DNA of 64,000 bases from Winogradskyella marina (lineage in GTDB: Bacteria > Bacteroidota > Bacteroidia > Flavobacteriales > Flavobacteriaceae), in the NCBI RefSeq assembly GCF_015645385.1, contig NZ_JADOET010000002.1, positions 372,001 to 436,000 on the forward strand, written 5' to 3'. The notes beneath the pieces are model-generated. The model saw only the letters and a program-made list of their open reading frames with translations, was not told the DNA's origin and ran no database searches. How positions within the stretch are numbered: position 1 is the first letter of the stretch; each line of letters begins with the position of its first letter. The translations under genes were made by a program, and so were the position numbers. Below are positions 1 to 8,220 of the stretch, in pieces.

Positions 1-809
1 TATCTATAAAATATGGTTTTATGGGTCCAAACTATACTACAGTATCTGCATGTGCATCCTCTGCAAATTCAATGATCGATGCCTTAAACACTATTCGTTT
101 AGGGACTTGTGACGTGATTGTAACAGGTGGAAGTGAAGCGGCAGTTACTATTGCTGGTATGGGAGGATTTAATGCTATGCATGCCATGAGTACTCGAAAC
201 GAAAGCCCTGAAACAGCTTCTAGACCATTTGATGCTAACCGAGACGGTTTTGTATTGGGAGAAGGAGCAGGTGCAATTGTATTAGAAGAGTATGAGCACG
301 CCAAAGCAAGAGGAGCTAAAATCTACGCAGAAGTTGTAGGTGGAGGTTTGTCTTCAGATGCATATCATATGACAGCGCCACATCCTGATGGTATTGGTGT
401 TGTTGCGGTAATGAAAAATTGTTTAGAAAATGCAGGCTTAAATCCTGAAGATGTAGATCATATTAATACACACGGAACATCAACACCATTGGGTGATGTT
501 GCCGAATTAAAAGCTATATCCGAAGTATTTGGCAGTCATGCTAAAAATATAAATATTAATTCTACAAAATCTATGACAGGTCACTTGTTGGGTGCTGCTG
601 GAGCTATAGAAGCAATTGCGTCTATTTTAGCCATGAAGCATGGTTTAGTACCACCAACAATAAACCATGAAACGGTTGACGAAAACATAGATCCGGAATT
701 AAATTTAACGCTCAATAAAGCTCAGAAACGAGATATTAAAGTCGCTATGAGTAATACCTTTGGATTTGGCGGACACAACGCTTGTGTATTATTTAAAAAA
801 TTAGATTAA
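1..809 (+). CDS. fabF: 3-oxoacyl-[ACP] synthase II (KAS II), 5' truncated by the window
   Basis: This is the C-terminal two thirds of a beta-ketoacyl-ACP synthase II, which condenses malonyl-ACP with acyl-ACP in the cytoplasmic fatty-acid elongation cycle. The frame is already open at base 3 and reads SIKYGFMGPNYTTV, so the ATG at 21 is an internal Met and the gene starts before the window. The catalytic triad of the family is visible: the nucleophile in VSACASS, the first His in NTHGTSTPLGD and the second His in STKSMTGHLLGAAGA, followed by the glycine-rich NTFGFGGHNA near the C-terminus. It is followed after 7 bp by rnc, the usual flavobacterial order acpP-fabF-rnc. The missing N-terminus cannot be assessed. 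Confidence 0.96.
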   Translation, partial: SIKYGFMGPNYTTVSACASSANSMIDALNTIRLGTCDVIVTGGSEAAVTIAGMGGFNAMHAMSTRNESPETASRPFDANRDGFVLGEGAGAIVLEEYEHAKARGAKIYAEVVGGGLSSDAYHMTAPHPDGIGVVAVMKNCLENAGLNPEDVDHINTHGTSTPLGDVAELKAISEVFGSHAKNININSTKSMTGHLLGAAGAIEAIASILAMKHGLVPPTINHETVDENIDPELNLTLNKAQKRDIKVAMSNTFGFGGHNACVLFKKLD

Positions 810-816
810 ATCCCGA

Positions 817-1557
817 ATGAGCTTCATTCGTAACATATTAAATTCCCGTTCTCAAAAAGACGGGAATTTTTTTTTAAAAATTAAAGATATCATTGGGTTT
901 AAACCCAAGTCTAAGTCTCTTTATATCAATGCGTTTACGCATCGTTCTATGAATATAAAGGACGATAAAGGAAACCCTATTAATTACGAGCGTTTAGAGT
1001 TTGTAGGTGACGCTATTCTTGGTTCTGTCATTGCTGCTTATCTATTCGAAAAAGTGCCTCATGGAGACGAGGGCTATCTTACAAAAATGCGTTCTAAAGT
1101 GGTAAGTAGAGAGCATCTCAACAAATTAGGTGAAGAATTAGGACTTATTAATTTTGTAGAAAGTAGAATTCCAACGTCTAATTTTGGGAATAACATACAC
1201 GGTAATCTTTTTGAAGCTTTAGTTGGTGCTATTTATTTAGACAAAGGCTATAGTTGCTGCGAAAAATTTATTTATAAACGTGTTATTAATCCACATGTAG
1301 ATATTGAATCTTTAGAAGGCAAAGTCATTAGCTATAAGAGCTTATTGATAGAATGGTGCCAGAAAGAAAAAAATACTTTCGATTATGAAGTGTATGAAGA
1401 TACAGGAAAAGATGAGCTAAAACACTTTTCTGTAAAACTCACTATTAATGACAAAGTGGTATCTAAAGCGCGAGCAACATCTAAGAAAAAGGCTGAAGAA
1501 AAAGCATCTAAACGCGCCTTTTTTGCTTTACAAACTCAAATTACTAAACTGGATTAA
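817..1557 (+). CDS. rnc: Ribonuclease III
   Basis: Double-stranded-RNA-specific endonuclease acting in rRNA maturation and mRNA turnover. Residues about 20-165 form the RNase III domain with the signature NYERLEFVGDAILGS (E58, E61 and D65 as acidic residues) and a second motif HGNLFEALVGAIYLD (E133). At residue 130 there is Asn where the E. coli family member has the metal-binding Asp114; I believe Asn is common in Bacteroidota but cannot confirm it. Residues about 172-243 form a dsRNA-binding domain ending in ATSKKKAEEKASKRA. At 246 residues it is slightly longer than the E. coli enzyme because of an N-terminal extension of about 20 residues. The DNA of that extension (841-877) is a strong intrinsic terminator hairpin, so part of the transcripts entering from fabF may stop inside this gene. 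Confidence 0.96.
   Translation: MSFIRNILNSRSQKDGNFFLKIKDIIGFKPKSKSLYINAFTHRSMNIKDDKGNPINYERLEFVGDAILGSVIAAYLFEKVPHGDEGYLTKMRSKVVSREHLNKLGEELGLINFVESRIPTSNFGNNIHGNLFEALVGAIYLDKGYSCCEKFIYKRVINPHVDIESLEGKVISYKSLLIEWCQKEKNTFDYEVYEDTGKDELKHFSVKLTINDKVVSKARATSKKKAEEKASKRAFFALQTQITKLD
841..877 (+). terminator. Intrinsic terminator hairpin lying inside the rnc coding region
   Basis: AATTCCCGT (841-849) pairs perfectly with ACGGGAATT (860-868) around a 10-nt loop and is followed by a run of T. It starts only 25 nt after the rnc ATG. As protein it reads N-S-R-S-Q-K-D-G-N-F-F-L, so sequence and structure are both constrained. It would end fabF transcripts unless translating ribosomes melt the stem. Whether it terminates in vivo is inference. 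Confidence 0.75.
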
Positions 1558-1688
1558 GTTTCATTCTTCAATAGAAATAAATCAACGCAACTATAACGTT
1601 TTCGTAGATTTTAAGTGTTAATCTTAGCATTTTCTTAATTAAATTAAGCGATTAATGTGCTATATTTACCATTCAAAGTTATAATTGT

Positions 1689-2168
1689 ATGGCTTTACAC
1701 AAACTTCAGGTAGATGATTTCTATGATGATTCCTATAAACTAATTGCGATTCATTGTAGGATAGAAGATTATCGATTGGCTTATTTGCTCAACAAGCATT
1801 TAGAGCTTAAGTTAGAACGTAAGGAACAAGATATCGATTTTAAGTATTTAGAATCTTCATACAGTATTTTTGAATGGGATAATGAAACGGAATATGTGTT
1901 ATGGAATTTAATTTCTAACATATGTAAAAAAGAAGAGGATAGTTTAAGTAGTACAGGAACGTTATTTAGCGCTTCTGAAAAAGTGCTTAAAACATTCCAT
2001 TTAATTTCCGAATATAAAAAGGTTGATTATTTCATTAAAATTTCTGACGAAATACAGAATGTAGATGAAAAAATGATCTTAAATAAGTTACAAGCCATTC
2101 CGCAAATTATAACAAGTTATACGGTAGATCCGTTAAAAATAAAATCGAAAGACCATTTAATATTTTAG
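1689..2168 (+). CDS. IPExxxVDY family protein, function unknown
   Basis: A 159-residue soluble protein without signal peptide or membrane segment. It matches the flavobacterial IPExxxVDY family in layout: the N-terminal MALHKLQVDDF and the segment KLIAIHCRIEDYRLAYLLN, the naming motif here as ISEYKKVDYFIKI (Ile-Ser instead of Ile-Pro), and the C-terminal YTVDPLKIKSKDHLIF. It sits between rnc and pyk, with the pyk start 5 bp after its stop, so it is probably co-transcribed with pyruvate kinase. A TATATTTA at 1661-1668 is one base off the -7 consensus and could give it its own promoter after the 130-bp gap from rnc. No biochemical role is known to me. The constant position before pyk suggests a link to that enzyme or to growth, but this is inference only. 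Confidence 0.8.
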   Translation: MALHKLQVDDFYDDSYKLIAIHCRIEDYRLAYLLNKHLELKLERKEQDIDFKYLESSYSIFEWDNETEYVLWNLISNICKKEEDSLSSTGTLFSASEKVLKTFHLISEYKKVDYFIKISDEIQNVDEKMILNKLQAIPQIITSYTVDPLKIKSKDHLIF

Positions 2169-2172
2169 ATTA

Positions 2173-3615
2173 ATGTCAATAAACAAGAAAACAAAAATAG
2201 TAGCAACTTTAGGACCTGCAACAAGTACAAAAGAAGTATTAAAAGCAATGCTAGATGAAGGTTGTAATGTATTTAGAATTAACTTCTCTCATGCCGATTA
2301 TAAAGACGTTGAAGAACGTATAAAAATGATTAGAGAGCTTAATGAAGAGTTTGGTTATAACGCTTCAATTTTAGGAGATCTTCAAGGACCTAAATTAAGA
2401 GTAGGTACCATGAAAGGTGAAGTGGTTGTAAATGAAGGTGACGAAATTATTTTTGCAACAGGTAAACGTTTCGAAGGCACTAAAGAACGTGTTTACATGA
2501 CCTATGATAATTTTCCACAAGATGCACAACCAGGTGAACGCATCCTATTAGATGATGGAAAATTAATTTTTGAAGTTGTTTCTACAGACAAAGTTTCTGA
2601 AGTTAAAGCACGAGTTATTCAAGGAGGTCCTTTAAAATCTAAGAAAGGAGTTAACCTTCCAAATACTAATATTTCACAACCAGCATTAACTGAAAAAGAT
2701 ATTGAAGATGCCATTTTTGCGATTAGTCAAAAGGTAGATTGGATGGCCTTATCGTTTGTACGACACGCAGAAGATTTAATGCAATTAGAGGAATTAATAA
2801 GTGAGCATAGTGATTATAAAATTCCAATAATAGCTAAAATTGAAAAGCCAGAAGCGGTTGAAAATATCGATAAAATTGTTGCGTATTGTGATGGTTTAAT
2901 GGTTGCGCGTGGTGATTTGGGTGTAGAAATTCCTGCTGAAGAAGTGCCATTAATACAAAAACAACTCGTTTTAAGAGCTAAACGTGCGAGAATTCCGGTA
3001 ATTATTGCCACCCAAATGATGGAAACAATGATTACAAGTTTAACTCCAACACGTGCAGAGGTTAATGATGTAGCCAATTCTGTGATGGATGGAGCTGATG
3101 CTGTTATGTTATCTGGAGAGACTTCGGTTGGGCAATATCCAGTACAAGTTATTCGCCAAATGTCGAATATAATTCGTAGTGTAGAAGATTCACCATTAAT
3201 TGAAGTGCCACAATCTCCTCCACATATTCGTACGAAGCGTTATATAACAAAAGCTATTTGTTTCCACGCAGCAAACATGGCCAATGAAATAAGTGCTAAA
3301 GCAATTTCTACATTAACGAACAGTGGTTATACTGCTTTTCAGATTTCGGCATGGAGGCCATCTGCTCATATTTTAGTGTTTACATCAAACAAACGTATAC
3401 TAACACAACTAAATCTTCTTTGGGGAGTTACAGCGTTTTACTACGACAAATTTGTAAGTACAGACGAAACTATTGAGGATGTGAATAGAATTGCGTGTAA
3501 AAAAGGCTATTTAGAAGTTGGTGACATGTTAATTAGTTTAGCGGCAATGCCAATACAAGATAAAGGTATGGTAAATACGTTACGAGTTTCTGAAATAGAG
3601 AATTGTAGTTTTTAG
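2173..3615 (+). CDS. pyk: Pyruvate kinase
   Basis: Glycolytic enzyme converting phosphoenolpyruvate and ADP to pyruvate and ATP in the cytoplasm. The 480-residue length is typical. Visible signatures are the N-terminal KTKIVATLGPATS, the substrate-binding RINFSHAD, the active-site region IPIIAKIEKPEAVENID, and the conserved MMETMITSLTPTRAEVNDV followed by DGADAVMLSGETSVG. The C-terminal allosteric domain (about 350-480) is present in full. The start 5 bp after the preceding stop indicates co-transcription with the IPExxxVDY gene. It converges on dinB with a 22-bp spacer in which I see no clear terminator. Confidence 0.98.
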   Translation: MSINKKTKIVATLGPATSTKEVLKAMLDEGCNVFRINFSHADYKDVEERIKMIRELNEEFGYNASILGDLQGPKLRVGTMKGEVVVNEGDEIIFATGKRFEGTKERVYMTYDNFPQDAQPGERILLDDGKLIFEVVSTDKVSEVKARVIQGGPLKSKKGVNLPNTNISQPALTEKDIEDAIFAISQKVDWMALSFVRHAEDLMQLEELISEHSDYKIPIIAKIEKPEAVENIDKIVAYCDGLMVARGDLGVEIPAEEVPLIQKQLVLRAKRARIPVIIATQMMETMITSLTPTRAEVNDVANSVMDGADAVMLSGETSVGQYPVQVIRQMSNIIRSVEDSPLIEVPQSPPHIRTKRYITKAICFHAANMANEISAKAISTLTNSGYTAFQISAWRPSAHILVFTSNKRILTQLNLLWGVTAFYYDKFVSTDETIEDVNRIACKKGYLEVGDMLISLAAMPIQDKGMVNTLRVSEIENCSF

Positions 3616-3637
3616 ACCATATTTGTAGAGGAACTAA

Positions 3638-4741
3638 TTAAAACTTAAACTGTAATTGTACACTTACAGTGTTTTCTTTTAAAGGTTCAGTTTTTTGTGG
3701 CTTAGTATTTAAATTAGACATTGAAATACCTAAAAGCCTAACTGAATTATTTAAAGTGTTTTGATATAACAAATCTTTAGCTGTTTCTAGTATTATAGCC
3801 TTATCGCGCACAAAATAAGCCAAGGTTTTACTTCGTGTTTGCAAGGTAAAGTCGCTATACTTTATTTTTAAGGTAATGGTTTTGCCTGAAACATTGTTTT
3901 TATGTAAGCGTTTAGATACTTCTTCTGCGATATGCTCTAGTTTTTCGAGCATAAAAATTTCAGAAGAAAGGTTTTCATTAAACGTGCGTTCTGCAGCTAA
4001 AGATTTACGTATTCTATTTGGTCGGACTTCACTATTGTGTATACCTCTAACGACGTGGTAATAGTAGCTTCCTGATTTTCCGAAATGGTCTTCTAAGTAG
4101 TCCAAAGATTTTGCTTTTAAATCTTTACCAGTAAAGATGCCCTTTAGATACATTTTTTCAGCTGTGACTTTTCCGACACCATAAAATTTACGAATGTCTA
4201 AATCTGCTAAAAATTGAAGCACATCTTCTGGGTTTACCGTATGTTGCCCATTGGGTTTGTTATAATCGCAAGCCACTTTAGCAATAAACTTATTGATAGA
4301 TATGCCTGCAGAAGCCGTTAAGCCAACTTCTCTAAAAATGCGCTGTCTTATCTCTTCTGCAATTAAAGATGCGCTAGGGAAGCCTAATTTGTTTTCTGTA
4401 ACATCTAAATAAGCTTCGTCTAAAGATAAGGGTTCAACTAACTCTGTATAGTCAAAAAATATGTTACGTATGCGTTTAGAAATTTCTGTATAACGTTCAA
4501 AATCTGTTTTTACAAAAATAAGTTCAGGACATAATTTTATAGCTAAACGACCAGACATGGCGCTTTTTACACCAAATTTTCGTGCTTCATAACTTGCAGC
4601 ACTAACGACTCCACGTGTTCCACCACCTCCAACAGCAATTGGTTTACCTTTAAGGTCAGGATTATCCATCTGTGCTACGGAGGCGTAAAATGCATCCATA
4701 TCCACATGAATTATCTTTCTTATTGGTAAATCATTAATCAT
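3638..4741 (-). CDS. dinB: DNA polymerase IV (Y-family, translesion)
   Basis: Error-prone Y-family polymerase used for lesion bypass. The catalytic acidic residues are in HVDMDAFYASV (D14) and SLDEAYLDVT (D108, E109). The palm/fingers core spans about 1-230 and the little-finger domain about 240-350. The C-terminus carries VQLQFKF, which resembles the QLxLF sliding-clamp binding motif expected for Pol IV. At 367 residues it is slightly longer than the E. coli protein. It is transcribed away from the CYTH gene, with 89 bp between the two starts. No LexA-type operator was recognised there, and I cannot say whether it is damage-inducible. Confidence 0.96.
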   Translation of the reverse strand: MINDLPIRKIIHVDMDAFYASVAQMDNPDLKGKPIAVGGGGTRGVVSAASYEARKFGVKSAMSGRLAIKLCPELIFVKTDFERYTEISKRIRNIFFDYTELVEPLSLDEAYLDVTENKLGFPSASLIAEEIRQRIFREVGLTASAGISINKFIAKVACDYNKPNGQHTVNPEDVLQFLADLDIRKFYGVGKVTAEKMYLKGIFTGKDLKAKSLDYLEDHFGKSGSYYYHVVRGIHNSEVRPNRIRKSLAAERTFNENLSSEIFMLEKLEHIAEEVSKRLHKNNVSGKTITLKIKYSDFTLQTRSKTLAYFVRDKAIILETAKDLLYQNTLNNSVRLLGISMSNLNTKPQKTEPLKENTVSVQLQFKF

Positions 4742-4830
4742 AATGTAAATTTATGAATTCCTACGGTTGCCGGAATATCAAATTGAATATTAATACGTAA
4801 ATAAGTCGTCTTGCTTAGCAAGAATTAAGG

Positions 4831-5298
4831 ATGATAGAAATAGAACGAAAATTTTTAGTGAATTCAGAAGCTTTTAAAACAGAAGCTTACAATAGCTATG
4901 CTATAAAACAAGGTTTTTTAAATAGTGATAAAGAGCGAACGGTACGCGTACGATTAAAAAAAGAGGTTGGTTATATAACCGTTAAGGGTAAAAGTACTTC
5001 CAATGGTTTATCGCGTTTTGAATGGGAAAAAGAAATTACAATTACAGAAGCTGAATCCCTTTTAAAGTTGTGTGAGCAAGGTATTATTGATAAAACACGT
5101 TACGAAGTAAAATTTGGAAATCACACTTTTGAAATCGATGAATTTTATGGTGATAATGAAGGCTTAGTTATAGCTGAGGTAGAATTAAACTCAGAATCCG
5201 AAAGTTTTAAAAGGCCAAACTGGTTAGGTAAAGAGGTGACTGGTGATCCTAAATATTACAATTCGCAATTGAGTAAAAAGGCTTATAATAAATGGTAA
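4831..5298 (+). CDS. CYTH-domain protein, probable triphosphate tunnel metalloenzyme
   Basis: A 155-residue single-domain CYTH protein. The defining ExExK motif is at the very N-terminus (MIEIERKFLV: E3, E5, K7). Alternating charged beta-strands follow, such as RTVRVRLKKE, YITVKGKS and RFEWEKEI, and the acidic end strands TFEIDEFYG and GLVIAEVEL line the expected tunnel. Family members hydrolyse inorganic tripolyphosphate or other organic triphosphates; a few make cAMP. The compact bacterial form like this is most often a tripolyphosphatase, which is an inference. The start is fixed because the ExExK motif begins two residues after Met. A short palindrome CTTGCTTAGCAAG just before the start codon could occlude initiation. 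It ends in a shared bidirectional terminator. Confidence 0.88.
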   Translation: MIEIERKFLVNSEAFKTEAYNSYAIKQGFLNSDKERTVRVRLKKEVGYITVKGKSTSNGLSRFEWEKEITITEAESLLKLCEQGIIDKTRYEVKFGNHTFEIDEFYGDNEGLVIAEVELNSESESFKRPNWLGKEVTGDPKYYNSQLSKKAYNKW

Positions 5299-5301
5299 AA
5301 G

Positions 5302-5335
5302 AAAAAGCCTATTCGTTTTAAAGAATAGGCTTTTT
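5302..5335. terminator. Bidirectional intrinsic terminator
   Basis: AAAAAGCCTATTC (5302-5314) and GAATAGGCTTTTT (5323-5335) form a perfect 13-bp stem with an 8-nt loop. A-rich and T-rich flanks let it serve both the CYTH gene (+) and the adhesin operon (-). Confidence 0.9.
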
Positions 5336-5356
5336 AATTTTTATGTGAACTAGAGC

Positions 5357-7264
5357 TTATTCAGCTGTATCACTAACTATAATAAACTCTGAACGTCTGT
5401 TTTCTGCATGCTGTTCTTTAGTACAACCTGAACTACAATTTACTTTAGGCTCAGTTTCTCCTTTACCTTCTCCAGAAATACGAGATTCATCGATACCTTT
5501 AGAAATTATATACTGAACGGTAGTTTTTGCTCTACGATCAGAAAGTGCTGCATTGTACGAATCTGAACCTCTATTATCTGTATGAGAGGTAGCATTTATA
5601 ACCATGTCTGGATATTTCGTCATGATTTGAACTAATTTATCTAATTCAAAAGCTGCTTGAGCAGTAATGTTTGATTCATCAAATTCGAAGAAGATTGGTG
5701 CTAAATCAATACTTTCAGGAAGAATTAATTTTTCGATTGGATCTAATGAAATTTGAACATTATTTTCTTCCTCGTTAGAACCTGCGACTTGTACTTTCTT
5801 GCTATCAAAACCGTCCATTACAACTTCAAGTTCAGAATTCTCGTCACATTCTACCATAAACTCTGCAACACCGTCTTCATTTGTTGTTTTTGAAACAACT
5901 TTATTTCCTTCTGCATCAAATAACGAAACAGTGGCACCACTAAGAGGCTCACGTGTTGTGTCATCTAAAACAGTTGCGATGGTTAAAACATCACAAAGCG
6001 GTTGTAGTTTTTTAAATTCATACACATCATCACTACCTTTTCCACCGGCTCTATTTGATGAAACAAATCCTTCATCGTTTTCTTCATCAATAATAAAAGC
6101 AAAATCATCTGCATTACTGTTTATAGGAATACCAACATTTCTAATAGGTGCCATTTTACCATCAATTTCTTTGGTGTAAAAGACGTCTAATCCACCAAGA
6201 CCTAAATGTCCAGTAGATGAAAAATATAGTGTGTTATTACTACTAATATAAGGGAACATTTCTTGACCTTCGGTATTTACTTTCTGGCCTAAGTTCACAG
6301 GTTCACCAATGGTACCGTCAGCGTTTATTTCAGCTTTGTAAATATCAAACTCTCCAAAACCACCTGGCATATTTGATGCGAAGTATAACGTTTTTCCATC
6401 TGCACTTACTGATGGGTTTTTAACCGAATAGTTTTCGCTATTTATGGCTAAACTTTCTACCATATCCCAGTCATCACCTAACTTAGTTGCTTTAAAAAGA
6501 TATAATTGACTAATTTTTGCACTAGAGGTAGAGTCCTTTTCAAAATCTTTTTCGTAATAACTCTCTCTTGAAAAATACATGGTTTTATTATCTGGTGTGA
6601 AGGAAACTAAACCTTCGTGATATCTTGTATTTATGGTGTTGTTAGCTAATTCTGCTTCTTGAAAGGTCCCATCAGTATTTTTTGAAATCGTATAGATATC
6701 TAAAAAAGGTTGGTCGTTCCATCCGTAGGTCTTACGGCTGTCATTTCTACCAGAAGTTATATATAGCTTACCATCATTCATTGTACCACCAAAATCAGAT
6801 TGCTCAGAATTGAACTCAGCATTTTGTACGTTAAACTTTTTACCTTGTTCTAATATTTTAGGAAGATAATCAGGGTTTTTTCTATAAGCCGTAGCTCTAT
6901 CATCTGAAGGGCGCAATGTCGCAAATCTGTCCATTTGTTGGTTAGATTCGTCATATTTACCATTGGCTTTAAGCATTTGCGAGTACCTGTAAACCATTTC
7001 TGGGTTATCTGAAGTTTCTAATGCTTTAGCATACCAACGTTCAGCTGCTTCTGTATTAAAAATGTTATAATAACTTTCTGCAAGTTGACCGTAAACATAA
7101 GCATCTGCTTTACCATTTTCTACGAGCTTATTGTAGTTTTCTGCGGCTTTTACAAATTCGTAGCGGGCAAATTGTTTATCTGCTTTTTTGGTGTCTTTGT
7201 TTTGAGCAGTTAGGCAAAAACCACTCATCAACGTAAGTAATAATATTGTATTAAAGTTTTTCAT
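5357..7264 (-). CDS. OmpA-family protein with PD40 propeller (T9SS adhesin-operon partner)
   Basis: A 635-residue envelope protein, last gene of the adhesin operon. The N-terminus MKNFNTILLLTLMSGFCLTAQ is a signal peptide without a lipobox Cys at the cleavage site. Residues about 25-140 look like TPR helices (ADAYVYGQLAESYYN, NPEMVYRYSQMLKANGKYD). About 150-420 hold WD40-like PD40 strands (TLYFASNMPGG, TLYFSSTGHLGLGG, GFVSSNRAGGKG). About 425-515 form a carboxypeptidase-regulatory-like beta-sandwich, and about 525-630 an OmpA peptidoglycan-binding domain (FFEFDESNIT, SHTDNRGSDSYNAALSDRRA, HAENRRSEFII). The architecture matches proteins encoded next to PorP/SprF and SprB-like adhesins. It is expected to sit in the periplasm, tying an outer-membrane complex to peptidoglycan. 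Its exact role in secretion or anchoring is inferred. Confidence 0.9.
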   Translation of the reverse strand: MKNFNTILLLTLMSGFCLTAQNKDTKKADKQFARYEFVKAAENYNKLVENGKADAYVYGQLAESYYNIFNTEAAERWYAKALETSDNPEMVYRYSQMLKANGKYDESNQQMDRFATLRPSDDRATAYRKNPDYLPKILEQGKKFNVQNAEFNSEQSDFGGTMNDGKLYITSGRNDSRKTYGWNDQPFLDIYTISKNTDGTFQEAELANNTINTRYHEGLVSFTPDNKTMYFSRESYYEKDFEKDSTSSAKISQLYLFKATKLGDDWDMVESLAINSENYSVKNPSVSADGKTLYFASNMPGGFGEFDIYKAEINADGTIGEPVNLGQKVNTEGQEMFPYISSNNTLYFSSTGHLGLGGLDVFYTKEIDGKMAPIRNVGIPINSNADDFAFIIDEENDEGFVSSNRAGGKGSDDVYEFKKLQPLCDVLTIATVLDDTTREPLSGATVSLFDAEGNKVVSKTTNEDGVAEFMVECDENSELEVVMDGFDSKKVQVAGSNEEENNVQISLDPIEKLILPESIDLAPIFFEFDESNITAQAAFELDKLVQIMTKYPDMVINATSHTDNRGSDSYNAALSDRRAKTTVQYIISKGIDESRISGEGKGETEPKVNCSSGCTKEQHAENRRSEFIIVSDTAE

Positions 7265-7285
7265 AATTGTTTTTAGCTTAACTGA

Positions 7286-8194
7286 TTAAAAGTATCTAGG
7301 TGAACGGGAAATTCGTTTCGGGAAATTAAGATCAAATAATAACATGATCTCGTGTGATGCTGGCGCGTATGCTTTAATATCTGAAGTGATAGCATCATAG
7401 GCATAACCAATCCTTATTGAAGGTGTTACAGCAAAATTAACTAAACCAGAAAAAGAATCATCTAATCGATATGAAGCTCCTATTTCAAATTTCTTATAGA
7501 ATCTTGCATTTAAATTGACATCAAAAGATGTTGGCGCATCAAATGCAGACTTTACCATCACAGATGGTTTTAGCTCTGTATTTGGTGAAAGATCGAACAC
7601 ATAACCACCAGTTAAGAAATAGTGCTGTGTTTCAGATCCTATTTTATTCCCATCAGCATCTAAATGAACTGATGATAACAAGTTAGGTGCAGATAAGGAT
7701 AGGTAATATTTATCTGTATAATAAAAGAATCCTGCTCCGATATTAGGAGTTGTTGTATTGATGTCTTGCGCAAAAAATGGATCTGTGTTATCCACTACAG
7801 CTACTCCAGAATTTAAGCCAATATCATGAAATGTAGCACCTGCTTTTACACCAAAAGCTAATCTGTGTTCACCACCTAACTGTAAGGTATAGGAAAGATC
7901 TACATAAGCATTAGTTTCTTTAACCGGTCCAATATGGTCTGAAATAAGAGATAATCCTAATCCAAGGTTACTTCCAATCGGTGCATGGCCGAATAGTGTT
8001 CCTGTTTCTGGTCCACCATCAATTTTTGTCCATTGATTTCTGTATAATAGACCAAAAGATAAATTTTCTCTTGAGCCTGCATAAGCAGGATTAACTAAAT
8101 TCATATTATACATGTACTGTGTGTACTGCGGGTCTTGTTGCCCATGCATTTGAAATGCTAATAGCAAAACAGCTATAATAGAGAGTTTTTTCAT
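7286..8194 (-). CDS. Type IX secretion system membrane protein, PorP/SprF family
   Basis: A 302-residue outer-membrane beta-barrel of the PorP/SprF family. It has a signal peptide (MKKLSIIAVLLLAFQMHGQ) followed by the family hallmark QDPQYTQYMYNMNLVNPAYAGSRE and LLYRNQW. The rest is alternating beta-strands with glycine and aromatic residues, ending in FDLNFPKRISRSPRYF. SprF of Flavobacterium johnsoniae is needed to secrete or attach its adjacent adhesin SprB. By analogy this protein should serve the large adhesin encoded directly upstream (27 bp) and work with the OmpA-like protein downstream (22 bp). Several SprF paralogues per genome are usual, so I give no specific symbol. Confidence 0.93.
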   Translation of the reverse strand: MKKLSIIAVLLLAFQMHGQQDPQYTQYMYNMNLVNPAYAGSRENLSFGLLYRNQWTKIDGGPETGTLFGHAPIGSNLGLGLSLISDHIGPVKETNAYVDLSYTLQLGGEHRLAFGVKAGATFHDIGLNSGVAVVDNTDPFFAQDINTTTPNIGAGFFYYTDKYYLSLSAPNLLSSVHLDADGNKIGSETQHYFLTGGYVFDLSPNTELKPSVMVKSAFDAPTSFDVNLNARFYKKFEIGASYRLDDSFSGLVNFAVTPSIRIGYAYDAITSDIKAYAPASHEIMLLFDLNFPKRISRSPRYF

Positions 8195-8220
8195 TATAAT
8201 AAGTTGATTTTTTTGTTTGA

